Below are positions 38,291 to 47,512 of a stretch of DNA of 64,000 nucleotides, one piece after another. Under the pieces are notes generated by a model that saw nothing but the letters and a program-made list of their open reading frames with translations, was not told where the DNA came from and searched no databases. The position numbers were made by a program, and so were the translations under genes. Numbering within the stretch: position 1 is the first letter of the stretch; each line of letters starts with the position of its first letter. Location of the stretch: positions 1-64,000 of the forward strand of contig CANKYO010000011.1 of the NCBI GenBank assembly GCA_947488175.1, read 5' to 3'. Source of the stretch: an uncultured Paracoccaceae bacterium (GTDB lineage Bacteria; Pseudomonadota; Alphaproteobacteria; Rhodobacterales; Rhodobacteraceae).

Positions 38291-39391
38291 ATGGCCGATC
38301 TGAAACTGGTGGATGTTGCCAAGACCTATGGCGGCACAGTGGATGTGCTCAAGAACATCGATCTGGACATCAAGCAGGGTGAGTTGATTGTTTTTGTGGG
38401 CCCATCAGGCTGCGGGAAATCCACGCTGCTGCGCATGATTGCGGGGTTGGAAAAGATCACCGGGGGCACGTTGGAGATCGATGGCCAATTGGTCAACGAT
38501 GTCCCACCAGCGCAGCGCGGTATTGCCATGGTGTTCCAGTCCTATGCGCTTTATCCGCATATGACAGTGCGCGACAACATGTCCTTTGCGTTGAAACTGG
38601 CCAAGAAATCCCCGCAGGAGATTGACGAGGCCGTCAACCGCGCGGCCAAGATCCTGCAATTGGATGAATATCTGGATCGTCTGCCCAAGGCTTTGTCGGG
38701 TGGTCAGCGCCAGCGTGTGGCGATTGGCCGTTCCATCGTGCGCGATCCGAAGGTGTATCTGTTTGACGAACCGCTGTCGAACCTTGATGCTGCCCTGCGT
38801 GTCGCGACTAGGATCGAGATTGCGCAGCTGAAAGAATCCATGCCCGAAAGCACGATGATCTATGTCACCCACGATCAGGTCGAGGCGATGACGCTGGCCA
38901 CCCGAATCGTTGTGCTCGCCAACAAGGGGATCGCGCAGGTCGGATCACCGCTGGAACTCTATGAGCGCCCGGAGAACGAGTTTGTGGCCCAGTTCATTGG
39001 CTCACCGGCGATGAACTTGCTGAGCGGTGAGATTGTCGAAACCGGTGCGCAAACCAAAGTGAAACTTGACGATGGCGGCAGTGCGGTGTCTGCGGTGCCG
39101 ACCGAGAGTTCTGACAAGGGGCTGAAGGTCAATATCGGCGTGCGTCCCGAAGACATGATCCTGACGGAGGGCGATGATTATCTGTTCTCTGATACGGTAA
39201 GCATTGTCGAGGCGCTTGGCGAGGTCACACAGCTTTATTTTGAACCACCGCGTGCTGATACGGACACAGATACAGTGATTGCCAAGCTGCCTGGTATTCA
39301 CACAGATATCCGGGGCAAGGCCCTGAAATTCACGGCTGATCCCGCCAAGGTTCAGATCTTCCACAACGGCAAATCGCTCTACTATCGTTAA
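38291..39391 (+). CDS. aglK: Alpha-glucoside ABC transporter ATPase
   Basis: MalK/UgpC-type ABC ATPase of 366 residues that powers AglFG. Walker [11 protein letters not shown]-loop VFQSYAL, signature [14 protein letters not shown], Walker [13 protein letters not shown] and switch THDQ are all intact. A C-terminal TOBE/regulatory domain follows from about residue 240. GGGGAGTGAGAC ahead of the ATG is a good ribosome site. A hairpin terminator-like structure follows, so this may be the last gene of the main transcript, with the aldolase gene read through or from its own promoter. Confidence 0.93.
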   Translation: MADLKLVDVAKTYGGTVDVLKNIDLDIKQGELIVFVGPSGCGKSTLLRMIAGLEKITGGTLEIDGQLVNDVPPAQRGIAMVFQSYALYPHMTVRDNMSFALKLAKKSPQEIDEAVNRAAKILQLDEYLDRLPKALSGGQRQRVAIGRSIVRDPKVYLFDEPLSNLDAALRVATRIEIAQLKESMPESTMIYVTHDQVEAMTLATRIVVLANKGIAQVGSPLELYERPENEFVAQFIGSPAMNLLSGEIVETGAQTKVKLDDGGSAVSAVPTESSDKGLKVNIGVRPEDMILTEGDDYLFSDTVSIVEALGEVTQLYFEPPRADTDTDTVIAKLPGIHTDIRGKALKFTADPAKVQIFHNGKSLYYR

Positions 39392-39411
39392 CAAGTTCGC
39401 GGTTGCCAGTG

Positions 39412-39449
39412 TCGCGTCGATGTGATCGCATCGGCGCGATTTCTATTTG
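39412..39449 (+). terminator. Probable terminator after aglK
   Basis: A stem made of TCGCG/CGCGA and an inner CGATG/CATCG with loop TGAT is followed by TTTCTATTT. It lies in the 67-base gap before the aldolase gene. Confidence 0.55.
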
Positions 39450-39458
39450 GGGTAGGCG

Positions 39459-40229
39459 ATGAAAGTACCTGAGAACACACTGAAAAAGGCGTTGGTCGCG
39501 GGCCGGGTGCAGCATGGGCTATGGCTGACGACCGGGTCACCTGTGGCTGCGGAAATTGCCGGTGATGCCGGCTTTGACTGGTGCCTGATTGATGGTGAAC
39601 ACGGCCCCAACACGATCACCGATATGTTGCCGCAGGTGCAGGCGTTGCGTGCCACGGGGACGTCGGTTGTGGTGCGGATTGCCAGTGCAGAGGTCTGGAT
39701 GGTCAAGCAGGTGCTTGATCTGGGTGTGCAGACGGTTCTTGTGCCCATGGTCGATGATGCTGAAAAAGCGGATGAGATGGCGCGCGCCATGCGCTATCCG
39801 CCGGATGGCATTCGCGGTATGGGCGCCTTGCTCGCCCGGGCCTCCGGATTTGGCGCGGTCGCCGATTATCCAACAGCCGCCAATGCGCAGATGTGTCTGC
39901 TGGTGCAGGCTGAAAGTGCCGCAGCCGTTGACAACATTGATGCCATCGCAACCACGCAAGGGGTTGATGGTGTTTTTGTTGGTCCGGCCGATCTGTCCGC
40001 CGATATGGGGTATCCCGGTCAGCCCGACCATCCTGAGGTGACCAAGGCGATTGCGCATCTGATTGCCCGAACGGTCGCTGCAGGCAAGATCGCCGGGATC
40101 GTCACCTTTGATGAAAGCCAGTTCCAGACCTATGCCGATATGGGGGTCACGTTCCTGGGTGTTGGTGGCGATGCGCTGGTGCTGAATACCGCCTTGCGCG
40201 GGTTGGCAGCCCGCGTCAAAGCTTCCTGA
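39459..40229 (+). CDS. HpcH/HpaI aldolase family protein
   Basis: Class II metal-dependent pyruvate aldolase of 256 residues. Family blocks are WCLIDGEHGPN, VVVRIAS, GVQTVLVPMVDDAEKADEMARAMRYPPDGIRGMG, QAESAAAVDNIDAI and GVDGVFVGPADLSADMG, which hold the catalytic His/Arg and the metal-binding Glu and Asp. Members cleave 2-keto-3-deoxy sugar acids or 4-hydroxy-2-oxoheptanedioate; the exact substrate cannot be read from sequence. It follows aglK by 67 bases with a hairpin between. Its end overlaps the convergent corC-like gene by 14 bases. A sugar-acid role would fit the locus. Confidence 0.88.
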   Translation: MKVPENTLKKALVAGRVQHGLWLTTGSPVAAEIAGDAGFDWCLIDGEHGPNTITDMLPQVQALRATGTSVVVRIASAEVWMVKQVLDLGVQTVLVPMVDDAEKADEMARAMRYPPDGIRGMGALLARASGFGAVADYPTAANAQMCLLVQAESAAAVDNIDAIATTQGVDGVFVGPADLSADMGYPGQPDHPEVTKAIAHLIARTVAAGKIAGIVTFDESQFQTYADMGVTFLGVGGDALVLNTALRGLAARVKAS

Positions 40230-41514
40230 TTTTCAGGGTCGTGATCCGGTTTTGATCCTTGCTGACCACTTCGAACCGGAAGCCATGGAAAGAGAACACC
40301 TGACCTTCCAGCGGAATCATCTGCGCCTCGTGGATGACCAGCCCGGCGACGGTGTTTGCTTCTTCGTCGGGCAGGTTCCAGTCATGTGACCGGTTCAGAT
40401 CGCGGATGGTCATGCCACCATCAACCAGATATGCGCCATCTTCTGTCTCTTCGATCTGGTCTTCTTCGTGATCGTCAAATTCATCGGCGATTTCGCCCAC
40501 GATCTCTTCAAGGATGTCCTCAAGCGTGATCAGCCCTTCGAGCCCGCCATATTCATCCACCACCAGCGCAAAATGGGTCTTTCGTTTAAGAAAGTTACGC
40601 ATCTGTTCATCAAGCGTTGTGGTTTCCGGGATGAAATAGGGCTCCATCGCGACCCGCATCACATCGAACTTTGCCAGGCCTTTGATGTCATCATCGCCCG
40701 CGAGCAGCTTGTGCATGGCGCGCAGCAGATCCTTGGCGTGGATCACGCCAACAATGTTTTCCTGATTGTCCCGGAATAGGGGCAGGCGGGTATGCTGGCT
40801 GGTCAGGATCTGGGCGAGGATATCTTCCGGCGGCATGGCCGCATCAATCATCTCAATCCCTGAGCGGTGCAACATGACCTCTTCCACCGTGCGATCATTC
40901 AGATCGAGCGCGCCAAGGATTCGATCGCGGTCTTCCTTTTCCACAATCCCTTCGGAATGGCCCAGTGACAGGGCCCCGGCGATTTCTTCACGGACAGCCA
41001 GGATGTGGCTGTCGGGGTCCGTGCGGACGCCGAACAAGAACAGCACACCGCGCACAAGATAGCGGACAGCGGTTACGATGGGCGAGAATATCAGAACGAT
41101 CAGCCCAATAGGCGCGGCCACACGGGACGCGACAGTTTCGGGATAGGTAATGGCAAAGGTTTTTGGCAGTACCTCCGCAAAGATCAGGACAAGTAAGGTC
41201 ATGATCAGGGTTGCGGCGGCCACCCCATTCTGTCCGAAAAGCTGGGTCAAAACAGCTGTCGCCAATGAGGTGGCGAGGATATTGACCACGTTATTGCCCA
41301 ACAGGACCGAGCCGATCAGCCGTTCATTGTCTTCTGTGATCTTCAGCGCGCGTTCGGCACCTTTCGATCCCTTGTCGGCAGCCGTCCGCAGTTTGCCCCG
41401 CGACGCGGCGGTCAGCGCCGTCTCGGACCCCGAGAAGAACCCGGACATCACCAGAAGAACAAGAATAGCAGCAGCCGTGATCCAGAAGGCGGCGTCAGAG
41501 ATCGAGGATTCCAT
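40216..41514 (-). CDS. CorC/HlyC family transporter (CNNM-type)
   Basis: Inner-membrane protein with an N-terminal DUF21/CNNM domain (about four helices, residues 10-150, including SGFFSGSETALTAASRGKL). A pair of CBS domains lies at about residues 205-335 and a C-terminal CorC_HlyC domain at 345-430. Proteins of this family are linked to magnesium or cobalt efflux and were first labelled hemolysins without good cause. The 432-residue length is full. It lies 52 bases downstream of xerD on the same strand and is convergent with the aldolase gene. Confidence 0.9.
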   Translation of the reverse strand: MESSISDAAFWITAAAILVLLVMSGFFSGSETALTAASRGKLRTAADKGSKGAERALKITEDNERLIGSVLLGNNVVNILATSLATAVLTQLFGQNGVAAATLIMTLLVLIFAEVLPKTFAITYPETVASRVAAPIGLIVLIFSPIVTAVRYLVRGVLFLFGVRTDPDSHILAVREEIAGALSLGHSEGIVEKEDRDRILGALDLNDRTVEEVMLHRSGIEMIDAAMPPEDILAQILTSQHTRLPLFRDNQENIVGVIHAKDLLRAMHKLLAGDDDIKGLAKFDVMRVAMEPYFIPETTTLDEQMRNFLKRKTHFALVVDEYGGLEGLITLEDILEEIVGEIADEFDDHEEDQIEETEDGAYLVDGGMTIRDLNRSHDWNLPDEEANTVAGLVIHEAQMIPLEGQVFSFHGFRFEVVSKDQNRITTLKIRKL

Positions 41515-41566
41515 CAGAGGCTTTCACATAAAGACATTGCATTTATGGGGGTTAGACGTGCCAGCT

Positions 41567-42508
41567 TCAAGCCTTGGAAGGCTTTGCCAGCGGGTGATGA
41601 TCCAGCACCAGTTCCTTGAGCCGGGCATCCAGAACGTGGGTGTAAATCTCGGTCGTGGCGACATCTGCGTGGCCCAGCATGGTCTGGATAGAGCGCAGAT
41701 CGGCCCCGCCCGCCAACAGATGCGTGGCAAAGGCATGCCGCAGAGTGTGTGGGGTGACCTTGGCGGGTGATACGCCACCGGCGACGGCAAATTCCTTGAT
41801 CAGTCCAAAGAACCGTTGCCGTGTCATATGCCCCGCAGCCCCGCGCGAGGGAAACAAAAACTTTGACGTTGGCTTGCCCGCGCGCCGCACGACTTCTTCA
41901 GCGTCATCGCGTTCGACCAGATAGGCAGCAAGTGCGCTGCGTGCGGGTGGTGAAAGCGGCACCAGCCGTTCCTTGCCGCCTTTGCCGCGTACCAGCAGCA
42001 TGCGTGGATCACCGCGTGCGGCAGAGACAGGCAGGCTGATCAATTCGGTCACGCGCATCCCGGTCGCATAAAGCAGTTCCATCAGGCAGGTGTTACGCAA
42101 CCGGTCGCGTGGCGTGTTGCGGGCCGCATCAAGCAGTCGGTCCACTTCTGCAATCTCCAGCGTTTTCGGCAGCCTTTGTGCCCGACCGGGCCCCTTGATC
42201 TGGATCGCTGGGTTGTCGTCGCGCCAGCCTTCCTCAAACGCGAAACGGTAGAGTTGCTTGATCGCCGATAGCCGCCGGGCGCGGGTGGATTTGGCCAGAC
42301 CTTCGGCTTCGCAATCAATCAGGTAGCTTTCGATATTGTCCTGTGTGGCGGTGCCATAATGGAGCGATTTGTCTGTAAGCCATTCCGCAAATGCCTGCAG
42401 ATCGCGGGCATAAGCCAGTTGTGTGTTGGTAGCGGCGTCCAGTTCTGCAGCTTGCGCCTCAAGAAAGGTTTGCACCCAGCGGGCCATTGGCTGTGTGGCG
42501 TTGGTCAC
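41567..42508 (-). CDS. xerD: Tyrosine recombinase XerD
   Basis: Site-specific recombinase that resolves chromosome dimers at dif with XerC. The catalytic set is visible: Arg152 (ATGMRVTEL), a Lys in RGKGGKER (176/179), His255 and Arg258 (HTLRHAFATH), His280 (LGHADVATTEIYTH) and Tyr289. The N-terminal SAM-like core-binding domain covers residues 8-95. At 313 residues it has normal length. It starts with GTG and overlaps the upstream gene's stop by four bases (GTGA). Context is chromosomal, divergent from aroK-aroB, so this is the housekeeping enzyme rather than a phage integrase; XerC versus XerD is judged from context. Confidence 0.88.
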   Translation of the reverse strand: MTNATQPMARWVQTFLEAQAAELDAATNTQLAYARDLQAFAEWLTDKSLHYGTATQDNIESYLIDCEAEGLAKSTRARRLSAIKQLYRFAFEEGWRDDNPAIQIKGPGRAQRLPKTLEIAEVDRLLDAARNTPRDRLRNTCLMELLYATGMRVTELISLPVSAARGDPRMLLVRGKGGKERLVPLSPPARSALAAYLVERDDAEEVVRRAGKPTSKFLFPSRGAAGHMTRQRFFGLIKEFAVAGGVSPAKVTPHTLRHAFATHLLAGGADLRSIQTMLGHADVATTEIYTHVLDARLKELVLDHHPLAKPSKA

Positions 42509-43992
42509 GTTTCCCGGTCCAGGATCATCAATTGCAATGCCGCCCGGCGTGCTGTGTCCTCCAGCCCGACCGAGCGGAACAATGCAAGTGCATCGGTGAC
42601 GGAGCGCATATCGCCGGAGTAGCCTTCGTTAAAGAGGGCGACGGCGCGTAGCAAGGCCTCGCCCAGTTTGCCCTCGGCCACTAGGTTTTGCAGAACGTCA
42701 GGTGGTGGCGCGCCGTTGAAAGCGGCTTGAATGGCCAGTTCCTTGGGGGTTGTCACCCGTACCTCTTGCGGCACACCGCGTGCGATAGCCATCAGGAACG
42801 CGTCGTGATCGGATCCAGCGGCATCAAGCGCTGCGGATTCATAGTCGCCTGATAGCAGACTGATTTCGAAGGCAAGTTTGTCTGCCTCCCCATCCAGCGG
42901 CAGGTCGATCAGGTCCATGCCATAAAGCTTGGCGAACTGGATTTCGGCCTGTGCCTGTTTTATGGCGTTCCATGCGGTGGGCAGAGTTCGCGCAATGGCA
43001 TCAGTGTCGCGTGATTGCATGGCCGCATCGAACCGCTGGATCGCTGCGGCCCGTTCCCAGATTCCGCCAGAGGCGGCGGGCGTGCGGGCGGTGTAGACCT
43101 GTTGCAGAACGTTTTCGGAAACAGCCCCGTGACGGGCAAGCCTTTCCGCCGCCTCGATCTGGGATTTCCAGGCGGTAGTGCTGCGCAGATCGGCATGTGC
43201 AAACGCCAAGGGCAGGTTGCGGGTGATCAATGGTTCGCCAATCGCCTCATGCATGCGGAACATCAATGGGCTGACGCGCGCTGGCGGTTCCAGCGACGGC
43301 TCACCCTCGTAAAGTTCGGGGTCAAGAAAGCGGGATAGCAGCGCCTCTTCCTGTTCGGTGATGTCGCCCAGCACGCGATGGGTGTTCAGCGTCAGTGCTG
43401 CGGCAGCCCAGTCGCCGTTGCGCGCCAGGCAAAAGATGCGAGCAGGGTAGGTGGGCGCAACTGATGGTGTGTCACGGACGACATCGCAGGCCTGATCCTC
43501 CGTCCCGGTCAGAAGGGCTACGTCGAACCACCGGCGAAACAAAGGAACGGTATCGGGTTCGGCGGCTTCGATAAGCGATTTGGCCTGTTCCAACGCGCCT
43601 AGGTCAAGAAGTTTGTCGACGCGCGCCAGAAAAAGCGCACCATCGGGACCCGCGCCGAGCGGTGGATCAGCCTCGGCCAGTATCAGCACCTTCAGGAATT
43701 CCTGAATGGCAGGCAGCGTTTCGACCCGCTCTGCCTGAACCAGTGTGACCAGCGTCGCCTCATCACTGCCTGACCAGATGGACGGGGGCAGGCCGGTCAC
43801 ACTGGCGGGCAGCAGGCCGATGCGGTCCTTTGATGGCCGGTCCAGCGGGCTGACGGTGATTTGCGGTGTCGTAATCTCGCTTGCCACGGCTGGTTCGGCA
43901 ATGGCGGCCGGCTCGATGCTTTGTGACAGCCAGTCGATGGCGGATAAAGGGGCACCATCCTCTTGCCCGGCAGCCGCCGTGGCAAGGATCAT
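42505..43992 (-). CDS. Unrecognised helical-repeat protein, probably exported
   Basis: A roughly 500-residue Ala/Leu-rich protein with no recognised domain. The long run of amphipathic helices looks TPR- or Sel1-like. From the first ATG (43992) the protein starts MILATAAAGQEDG, only the end of a signal peptide. Reading upstream in frame, a CTG at 44034 gives SRWKQTRPLTALAMILATAAAG, a complete signal peptide, with GAGG nine bases ahead. No ATG, GTG or TTG occurs between there and the upstream stop. I give the ATG start but consider the CTG start likely. The gene overlaps xerD (GTGA) and follows a 50-codon membrane protein. Its function is unknown. Confidence 0.75.
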   Translation of the reverse strand: MILATAAAGQEDGAPLSAIDWLSQSIEPAAIAEPAVASEITTPQITVSPLDRPSKDRIGLLPASVTGLPPSIWSGSDEATLVTLVQAERVETLPAIQEFLKVLILAEADPPLGAGPDGALFLARVDKLLDLGALEQAKSLIEAAEPDTVPLFRRWFDVALLTGTEDQACDVVRDTPSVAPTYPARIFCLARNGDWAAAALTLNTHRVLGDITEQEEALLSRFLDPELYEGEPSLEPPARVSPLMFRMHEAIGEPLITRNLPLAFAHADLRSTTAWKSQIEAAERLARHGAVSENVLQQVYTARTPAASGGIWERAAAIQRFDAAMQSRDTDAIARTLPTAWNAIKQAQAEIQFAKLYGMDLIDLPLDGEADKLAFEISLLSGDYESAALDAAGSDHDAFLMAIARGVPQEVRVTTPKELAIQAAFNGAPPPDVLQNLVAEGKLGEALLRAVALFNEGYSGDMRSVTDALALFRSVGLEDTARRAALQLMILDRET

Positions 43993-44011
43993 CGCCAGCG
44001 CGGTCAGCGGC

Positions 44012-44164
44012 CTAGTTTGTTTCCAGCGTGACAGGGCGTGTTACCTCTTGGGTTGGGGCGGCAAAATCTGCGGGGAAGAATATAGGGCCAATATAGGCGT
44101 AAGCGACAAGTGCCACGCCCGCCAGTACTATCAAAAATAGCAGTGCCTTGATCAGTCGCCACAT
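44012..44164 (-). CDS. Small single-pass membrane protein
   Basis: A 50-residue protein, MWRLIKALLFLIVLAGVALVAY and so on, with one N-terminal transmembrane helix and a short tail of about 25 residues outside (AAPTQEVTRPVTLETN). AAGGGG seven bases ahead of the ATG at 44164 fixes the start; the longer open frame upstream is not protein-like. It is the first gene of the minus-strand unit that continues into the helical-repeat protein and xerD, and is divergent from aroK. Similar small proteins occur at this position in relatives, as far as I recall; the function is unknown. Confidence 0.7.
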   Translation of the reverse strand: MWRLIKALLFLIVLAGVALVAYAYIGPIFFPADFAAPTQEVTRPVTLETN

Positions 44165-44313
44165 TGCCCGCCCCTTGCTTACTATTCTGCCTCGATTAGT
44201 GGTCTGAATGCCACTTGTTACGGTGTTTATATATGGTCTTTTGCGCAAGATCACGGCATTCATTCATTAATTTTTCATGTGGCGGCGGTTGGCCGAACAG
44301 GAGGTCTGGGCAT

Positions 44314-44871
44314 ATGGCGGATGCGCCGCAATTCCATCTGCATCGGACAGTTGTGTTGGTGGGGATGATGGGATCGGGCAAGACGGCAATTGGTCGTGCC
44401 CTGGCCGCACGTCTGGGCGTTGATTTCGTTGACAGCGACAGCGCCATTGAAGAGGCCGCCGCCCTGACGATTGCCGAGATTTTCGAGCGTGACGGTGAGG
44501 ATTTCTTCCGCGAGCGCGAAGCGGAGGTCTTGCGCCGTCTGTTATCCGGCCCGCCACAGGTTGTGTCCACTGGTGGTGGTGCGTTTCTGGCGGAGGGAAA
44601 CCGCACCGCGATTGCCGAGATGGGCATTGCCCTGTGGCTGAATGCGGACTTGTCCATTTTGTGGGAAAGGGTCAGGCACAAGGATACGCGACCGCTGCTT
44701 CGGACCGCTGACCCCAAAGGCACGCTGCAACGCATTTTCAATGAGCGTACCCCGATCTATGCCAAGGCATCGCTGCATGCGGAGATTGTCGCGGGGGCCT
44801 CGATTGAAGAGACAACACAAGGGGTTATCGAGCTTTTGCTGACCCGCCCTGATATTCTGGAGACCGTTTGA
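44314..44871 (+). CDS. aroK: Shikimate kinase
   Basis: Fifth enzyme of the shikimate pathway; it phosphorylates shikimate at the 3-hydroxyl. Walker A is GMMGSGKTAIGRALA, the shikimate-binding acidic pair is DSDSAIE, STGGGAFL is the substrate-binding loop, and RPLL is in the lid. AGGAGG nine bases ahead of the ATG at 44314 sets the start, giving 185 residues. Its TGA overlaps the aroB ATG (TGATG), so the two are translationally coupled, as is common in proteobacteria. Confidence 0.95.
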   Translation: MADAPQFHLHRTVVLVGMMGSGKTAIGRALAARLGVDFVDSDSAIEEAAALTIAEIFERDGEDFFREREAEVLRRLLSGPPQVVSTGGGAFLAEGNRTAIAEMGIALWLNADLSILWERVRHKDTRPLLRTADPKGTLQRIFNERTPIYAKASLHAEIVAGASIEETTQGVIELLLTRPDILETV

Positions 44872-45986
44872 TGATTGCCGAAACCGTGCATGTTGACCTG
44901 CCGGGTCGCGCTTATGATATCCATATCGGTCCGGGTCTGTTGGATCAGGCGGGTGCGTCTCTGGCCGAACTGGGAGGACGGCGGCATGTCTGTGTCGTGA
45001 CGGATAAAAATGTCGCGGACCTGCATCTGGCGCAATTGCAGACCGGACTGGCAGAGGCTGGTCTGACGTCTGAGGCTTTGGCGCTGCCGCCGGGCGAAGC
45101 CACAAAATGCTGGGCTGAACTGGAGCGCACGGTGGAGTGGCTGTTGGCGCAGCGGGTTGAACGGGGTGATATTGTTATCGCCTTTGGTGGCGGGGTTATC
45201 GGTGATCTGGCGGGGTTTGCCGCAGCAATCCTGCGCCGGGGTGTCAGGTTTGTGCAGATCCCAACAAGTCTGCTAGCGCAGGTTGACAGCTCGGTCGGTG
45301 GCAAGACCGGGATCAATTCGCCTACTGGCAAGAACCTGATCGGTGCATTTCATCAGCCCAGCCTTGTTCTGGCGGATACCGCGCTGCTGGGCACGTTGAC
45401 CCCGCGCGATTTTCTGGCGGGCTATGGTGAGGTGGTCAAATACGGGTTGCTGGGTGATGCCGCGTTCTTTGACTGGCTTGAAGCCGAAGGTCCGGCACTG
45501 GCGGCTGGCGACATGGCGGCGCGGGTGCGGGCGGTCAAACGATCCTGCCAGATGAAGGCCGATATCGTGCAGCGTGACGAGACAGAGCAGGGGGACCGGG
45601 CGCTATTGAACCTGGGGCATACGTTCTGTCACGCGCTGGAGGCCGCGACCGGATATTCCGACCGCCTACTGCATGGTGAGGGGGTAGCGATCGGCTGTGC
45701 GCTGGCGTTTGAACTGTCGGCGCGGATGGGCCTGTGCAGTCAGGAAGACCCAAGCCGGGTGCGTGCGCATCTGCGGGATATGGGCATGAAGGTCGATATC
45801 GCCGATATCCCCGGCGATCTGCCGGATGCCGCCGGGCTTCTGGATCTGATGGGTCAGGACAAGAAGGTGAAGGACGGCAAGCTGCGGTTCATTCTGGCGC
45901 GCGGGATTGGGGATGCGTTCATCACATCAGATGTGCCGCGCGACAAGGTGCTGGGTGTGCTGACCGATGCGTTGGCGGGCCGCTAG
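44871..45986 (+). CDS. aroB: 3-dehydroquinate synthase
   Basis: Second enzyme of the shikimate pathway; it uses NAD and zinc to cyclise DAHP to 3-dehydroquinate. Recognisable blocks are IAFGGGVIGDLAGFAAAILRRG, IPTSLLAQVDSSVGGKTGIN, GYGEVVKYGLL, LNLGHTFCHALEAATGY and LLHGEGVAIG, which hold the metal-binding Glu and His residues. The 371-residue length is standard. The ATG at 44871 shares its A with the aroK stop; a TTG three bases earlier is also in frame. The stop overlaps a convergent small membrane protein gene by a few bases. Confidence 0.95.
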   Translation: MIAETVHVDLPGRAYDIHIGPGLLDQAGASLAELGGRRHVCVVTDKNVADLHLAQLQTGLAEAGLTSEALALPPGEATKCWAELERTVEWLLAQRVERGDIVIAFGGGVIGDLAGFAAAILRRGVRFVQIPTSLLAQVDSSVGGKTGINSPTGKNLIGAFHQPSLVLADTALLGTLTPRDFLAGYGEVVKYGLLGDAAFFDWLEAEGPALAAGDMAARVRAVKRSCQMKADIVQRDETEQGDRALLNLGHTFCHALEAATGYSDRLLHGEGVAIGCALAFELSARMGLCSQEDPSRVRAHLRDMGMKVDIADIPGDLPDAAGLLDLMGQDKKVKDGKLRFILARGIGDAFITSDVPRDKVLGVLTDALAGR

Positions 45987-46294
45987 TCTGGATCGTCAAA
46001 CAGATTGATCCCGTGTTTCCGGGCAAAGTTCAGGAAAATCGGCACCTCCATCACGAATAGTGTGATGATCGTGAAGACCGCCCAATTGCTGTGAAAGAAC
46101 AACATGTTGAACCGGGTGCCGGTGCCCCAGAACAAGGCACCCGCCACGGTCAGTGCAAGGGCGGACAGAACCACATCAATGGTCATGATGCGGTTCAGCG
46201 TCTTTTCTTCAAGACTGGGGTAGATGCCCAGATACGCAACCGCCAGTATCACACCGTTCAGGATCAGAATCTGGGCTTCTGGCGCAAATTGCAT
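45983..46294 (-). CDS. Small polytopic membrane protein, unrecognised
   Basis: A 103-residue protein with three predicted transmembrane helices (about residues 10-28, 40-58 and 67-90) and a short charged tail (ARKHGINLFDDPD). No family was recognised. The ATG lies only five bases downstream of the ssb stop on the same strand, so it is probably made from the ssb transcript. Its end overlaps the convergent aroB stop. No function is proposed. Confidence 0.75.
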   Translation of the reverse strand: MQFAPEAQILILNGVILAVAYLGIYPSLEEKTLNRIMTIDVVLSALALTVAGALFWGTGTRFNMLFFHSNWAVFTIITLFVMEVPIFLNFARKHGINLFDDPD

Positions 46295-46299
46295 ATGGC

Positions 46300-46788
46300 T
46301 TAGAACGGGATCTCGTCGTCCATGTCGCTGCCGCCACCGCCTTGTTGCGATGATCCGCCGCTATAGCCGCCATCATTTCCACCATAGCTGCTGCCACCGC
46401 CACCGTAGCTGCCACCGCCGCCGCTACCGCCTTCGCCACGGCCATCCAGCATGGTCAGATTGCCGCCGATGCCTTGCAAAACAACCTCGGTCGAATACCT
46501 GTCCTGGCCGGATTGATCCTGCCATTTGCGTGTCTGCAGTTTGCCTTCGATGTAAACCTTGGAGCCTTTCTTGAGGTATTGTTCGGCAACCCGCACAAGC
46601 CCTTCCTGAAAGATGGCAACGCTGTGCCACTCGGTCTTTTCGCGCCGTTCACCGGTGTTACGGTCTTTCCAGGTTTCGGATGTGGCGATGCGCAGGTTAC
46701 AGACCTTGCCGCCATTCTGGAATGTGCGCACTTCCGGGTCCGCACCCAGATTGCCGATAAGAATAACTTTGTTCACTGATCCGGCCAT
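46300..46788 (-). CDS. ssb: Single-stranded DNA-binding protein
   Basis: OB-fold protein that coats single-stranded DNA in replication, repair and recombination. The N-terminal fold begins [21 protein letters not shown] and includes [24 protein letters not shown] and [14 protein letters not shown] flexible Gly/Ser/Tyr-rich linker covers about residues 113-152, and the acidic tip DMDDEIPF binds partner proteins. The length of 162 residues is normal for alphaproteobacteria. It is divergent from the lytic transglycosylase gene. Confidence 0.96.
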   Translation of the reverse strand: MAGSVNKVILIGNLGADPEVRTFQNGGKVCNLRIATSETWKDRNTGERREKTEWHSVAIFQEGLVRVAEQYLKKGSKVYIEGKLQTRKWQDQSGQDRYSTEVVLQGIGGNLTMLDGRGEGGSGGGGSYGGGGSSYGGNDGGYSGGSSQQGGGGSDMDDEIPF

Positions 46789-46921
46789 GACGCCCTTTCG
46801 AATCTTTTGATTGCGTTTTGGTAAACGTACATTGGTTAATGAAGGGTTGCCACAACTGGGGCTTGGTCATCTGCCAAAAAAGCACTACGGTTGCCGCGAT
46901 TATCAGGTATGGGCATTTGAC

Positions 46922-47512
46922 ATGCGAAATTCAGGATTGGTTTTGGGTGTTGTAGGCGTGATGGCCGCAACGGGTCTTTCCGCTCAGGAACAGGTTTCGA
47001 CGATGTCGCGGACGTCGTTGTTTCAAAGCCAGCTATCGGTTCTGGATGGACGTGCGGCGCAGCAATACAACAATTCTGTCCGTCTTCAGCCGCCGCGCAT
47101 TGAGGTGCCGGGCGCGCCGGGGTCGGTGCCTGCTTATACGGGCGGCTATCGCGGGCAGTATCTGGATGTGGCCCGGTCTGCGGCGCGTCGATACGGTGTG
47201 CCTGAAGATCTTTTCCTTAGGCTGGTGCAGCAGGAAAGCGGGTGGAACCCGAATGCCCGATCGCATAAGGGCGCGCTTGGCCTCGCGCAGCTGATGCCAC
47301 AAACGGCGCGGGCTTTGGGTGTGGACCCTAGCGATGCAGTGCAGAACCTGGACGGCGGCGCGCGCTATCTGCGCCAGCAATATGACAAGTTCGGCAATTG
47401 GCGGTTGGCGCTGGCGGCTTATAACGCTGGGCCAGGCGCGGTGGAGCGGTACAGCGGCGTTCCGCCATATCGCGAGACCCAGAGTTATGTGCAGGTCATT
47501 TGGGGGCGTTAA
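46922..47512 (+). CDS. Lytic transglycosylase (SLT domain)
   Basis: Exported murein-cleaving enzyme of 196 residues. A signal peptide ([21 protein letters not shown]) is followed by a low-complexity linker to about residue 75, then an SLT domain. The catalytic Glu105 is in [25 protein letters not shown], and [10 protein letters not shown] is the closing motif. The ATG at 46922 is chosen because the signal peptide starts there; a longer open frame upstream is not protein-like. Such short SLT proteins may open the cell wall for assembly of surface machines. It is divergent from ssb and overlaps the convergent DUF1206 gene by four bases. Confidence 0.88.
   Translation: MRNSGLVLGVVGVMAATGLSAQEQVSTMSRTSLFQSQLSVLDGRAAQQYNNSVRLQPPRIEVPGAPGSVPAYTGGYRGQYLDVARSAARRYGVPEDLFLRLVQQESGWNPNARSHKGALGLAQLMPQTARALGVDPSDAVQNLDGGARYLRQQYDKFGNWRLALAAYNAGPGAVERYSGVPPYRETQSYVQVIWGR

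Noticed and set aside
41567-42508. XerD-like recombinase as an integrase of the tRNA-linked island
   Set aside because: It is 40 kb away, in a conserved housekeeping context, with the sequence layout of XerC/XerD rather than phage integrases.
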